A DNA stretch of 64,000 bases from Schizosaccharomyces osmophilus (taxonomy: Eukaryota > Ascomycota > Schizosaccharomycetes > Schizosaccharomycetales > Schizosaccharomycetaceae): positions 55,001 to 119,000 of the forward strand of contig NC_079240.1 of the NCBI RefSeq assembly GCF_027921745.1, in the 5' to 3' direction. Below, piece by piece: positions 63,116 to 64,000 of this stretch. The translations under genes were made by a program, and so were the position numbers. The notes below the pieces were generated by a model that saw only the letters and a list, made by a program, of their open reading frames with translations, was not told where the DNA came from and made no database searches. Numbering within the stretch: position 1 is the stretch's first letter; each line of letters opens with the position of its first letter.

Positions 63116-64000
63116 TTAAACAAATTCGAAAACCTCATGTCTTCCATGACACATATTAGGAACTCTTTGGAAACCAACAATGCCTTCAAGGCTAATGGAA
63201 TCGTATTTTGAAAATAGGATTCTACACTTTGCAGCGTCCTGATCCAACTTTCCTTCGGTAATTGAACGCATTGGCATTCTGGCTAGCTCCACATAATACT
63301 GAGGATTTGTTGGAGGAGCATACATAACAACAGCCTTTACTCCACGGATATCAAAGCGACGGAAATGATGAGCACGCTCAGTATACAATATAATCTTAGT
63401 TTTTCCCTGTTGGAATAAAGTACGGGCTCTAGTTAGATCGGATGTACTAGAGTATTCAGAAATGGCGCTGTAACTAATTGCTTCGTCATCCATATGATTT
63501 CGTATTCTCACAAAATCAAAATAAGAAGGAACATACACCAAGATACCACCTTGGGGACTCTTAACAAGTTGGGGCAAGACTGAGTTGACAAAATAGGAGA
63601 AGCGAGCATCCGGTAATTTGATGATGGAGTCACTAGATACACGAACGTACGTCTGTTTAATTTTGTAACCTAATTGATTCAAAATTCCACGGTTTAATGT
63701 ACGGAACTTGATTTTTCCTGCAACATTCAACATGTAATGCGAAAAAAAAGAATTAATATCCAAAGCATTGTACTGAGAAAATAAAACGGTTTGTCGCATG
63801 TACTTAGCTTGCTGGTCCAAATACCACGGACGTACACGGCTAAAGTCACAATCATGAGCTTCTTTTGGTAAGCTATTGATTTCATCAAAGATAGCTTCAA
63901 TATGCTCCCAGTTTTGCATGTATAAAGAATCGGCTTGATCAATAATCGAAACCTCAATGGAACTCAAGAAATCCAAATCCCTTTTCTTATCACCTTTATT
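63116..64000 (-). CDS. utp25: Utp25, U3 snoRNP / small-subunit processome protein (partial)
   Basis: The C-terminal 294 residues of Utp25 (digestive-organ-expansion-factor family); the frame is open to the window edge, so the N-terminal part lies beyond 64000. The opening DLDFLSSIEVSIIDQADSLYMQNWEH is the degenerate DEAD-box-like segment of the family. QGGILVYVPSYFDFVRIRN and FRRFDIRGVKAVVMYAPPTN are helicase domain 2-like. The protein lacks true helicase motifs and acts in the nucleolus in early 18S rRNA processing. The C-terminus ends at RHEVFEFV. Confidence 0.93.
   Translation of the reverse strand, partial: NKGDKKRDLDFLSSIEVSIIDQADSLYMQNWEHIEAIFDEINSLPKEAHDCDFSRVRPWYLDQQAKYMRQTVLFSQYNALDINSFFSHYMLNVAGKIKFRTLNRGILNQLGYKIKQTYVRVSSDSIIKLPDARFSYFVNSVLPQLVKSPQGGILVYVPSYFDFVRIRNHMDDEAISYSAISEYSSTSDLTRARTLFQQGKTKIILYTERAHHFRRFDIRGVKAVVMYAPPTNPQYYVELARMPMRSITEGKLDQDAAKCRILFSKYDSISLEGIVGFQRVPNMCHGRHEVFEFV

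Noticed and set aside
1-64000. CRISPR arrays, operons, riboswitches and bacterial elements
   Set aside because: The window is eukaryotic nuclear DNA; no regularly spaced repeats of that kind are present.

Overview
The window is nuclear DNA from a fission yeast (genus Schizosaccharomyces), most likely not S. pombe itself but a relative of the octosporus/cryophilus kind. The signs are short introns (41-146 nt) with GTA-type donors and CTAAC-like branch points, an AT-rich background, a single dispersed 5S rRNA gene, Tf-like solo LTRs, and a long run of genes that I recall as S. pombe chromosome III neighbours (the SPCC1494 and SPCC70 sets). Gene identities come from motifs and remembered family sequences; no search was run.

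The left third (about 1-19,700) is sparse and looks like an accessory or subtelomere-like district. It opens with a 330-base pyrimidine tract. It then holds three closely related short-chain dehydrogenases (from 1983, 11759 and 14041), Tf-like LTR copies beside two of them (one LTR nested inside another, with a clean 5-bp target duplication), hsp16, a lone 5S rRNA gene, a decayed arginase-like pseudogene, an isopenicillin-N-synthase-like oxygenase that has lost expected active-site residues, two unidentified gene relics, and a flavohemoglobin (nitric oxide dioxygenase) with a repeated motif in its promoter.

The rest (about 19,700-64,000) is dense housekeeping DNA. In order: an adn3-like LisH transcription factor, the mitochondrial ATPase inhibitor, an intronless GNAT acetyltransferase followed by a 34-A run, proline dehydrogenase, tRNA-Leu(AAG), a small two-exon gene of unknown role, an NT-C2 domain protein, a THADA/Trm732-type HEAT protein, the DEAD-box helicase Dbp9, deubiquitinase Ubp12, an LTR-bracketed relic, prephenate dehydrogenase Tyr1, the armadillo protein Arz1, TFIID subunit Taf13, a possible very small spliced gene, a HAL/Npr1-type protein kinase with a long pyrimidine-rich leader, a SAC3-domain protein, thymidylate kinase, a class I methyltransferase, a DUF2406-like protein (mug9 position), a PY-motif membrane protein, the F-box protein Pof7, and the C-terminal part of Utp25, cut by the window edge.

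Compared with the S. pombe order as I remember it, the block from SPCC1494.09c to .02c sits inverted between SPCC70.03c and SPCC70.05c. The left junction of that block carries the tRNA gene. Splice structures were worked out by hand for the 2OG oxygenase, adn3, the 29147 gene, tyr1, taf13, the SAC3 gene, tmp1, the methyltransferase and the mug9-like gene; all close in frame.
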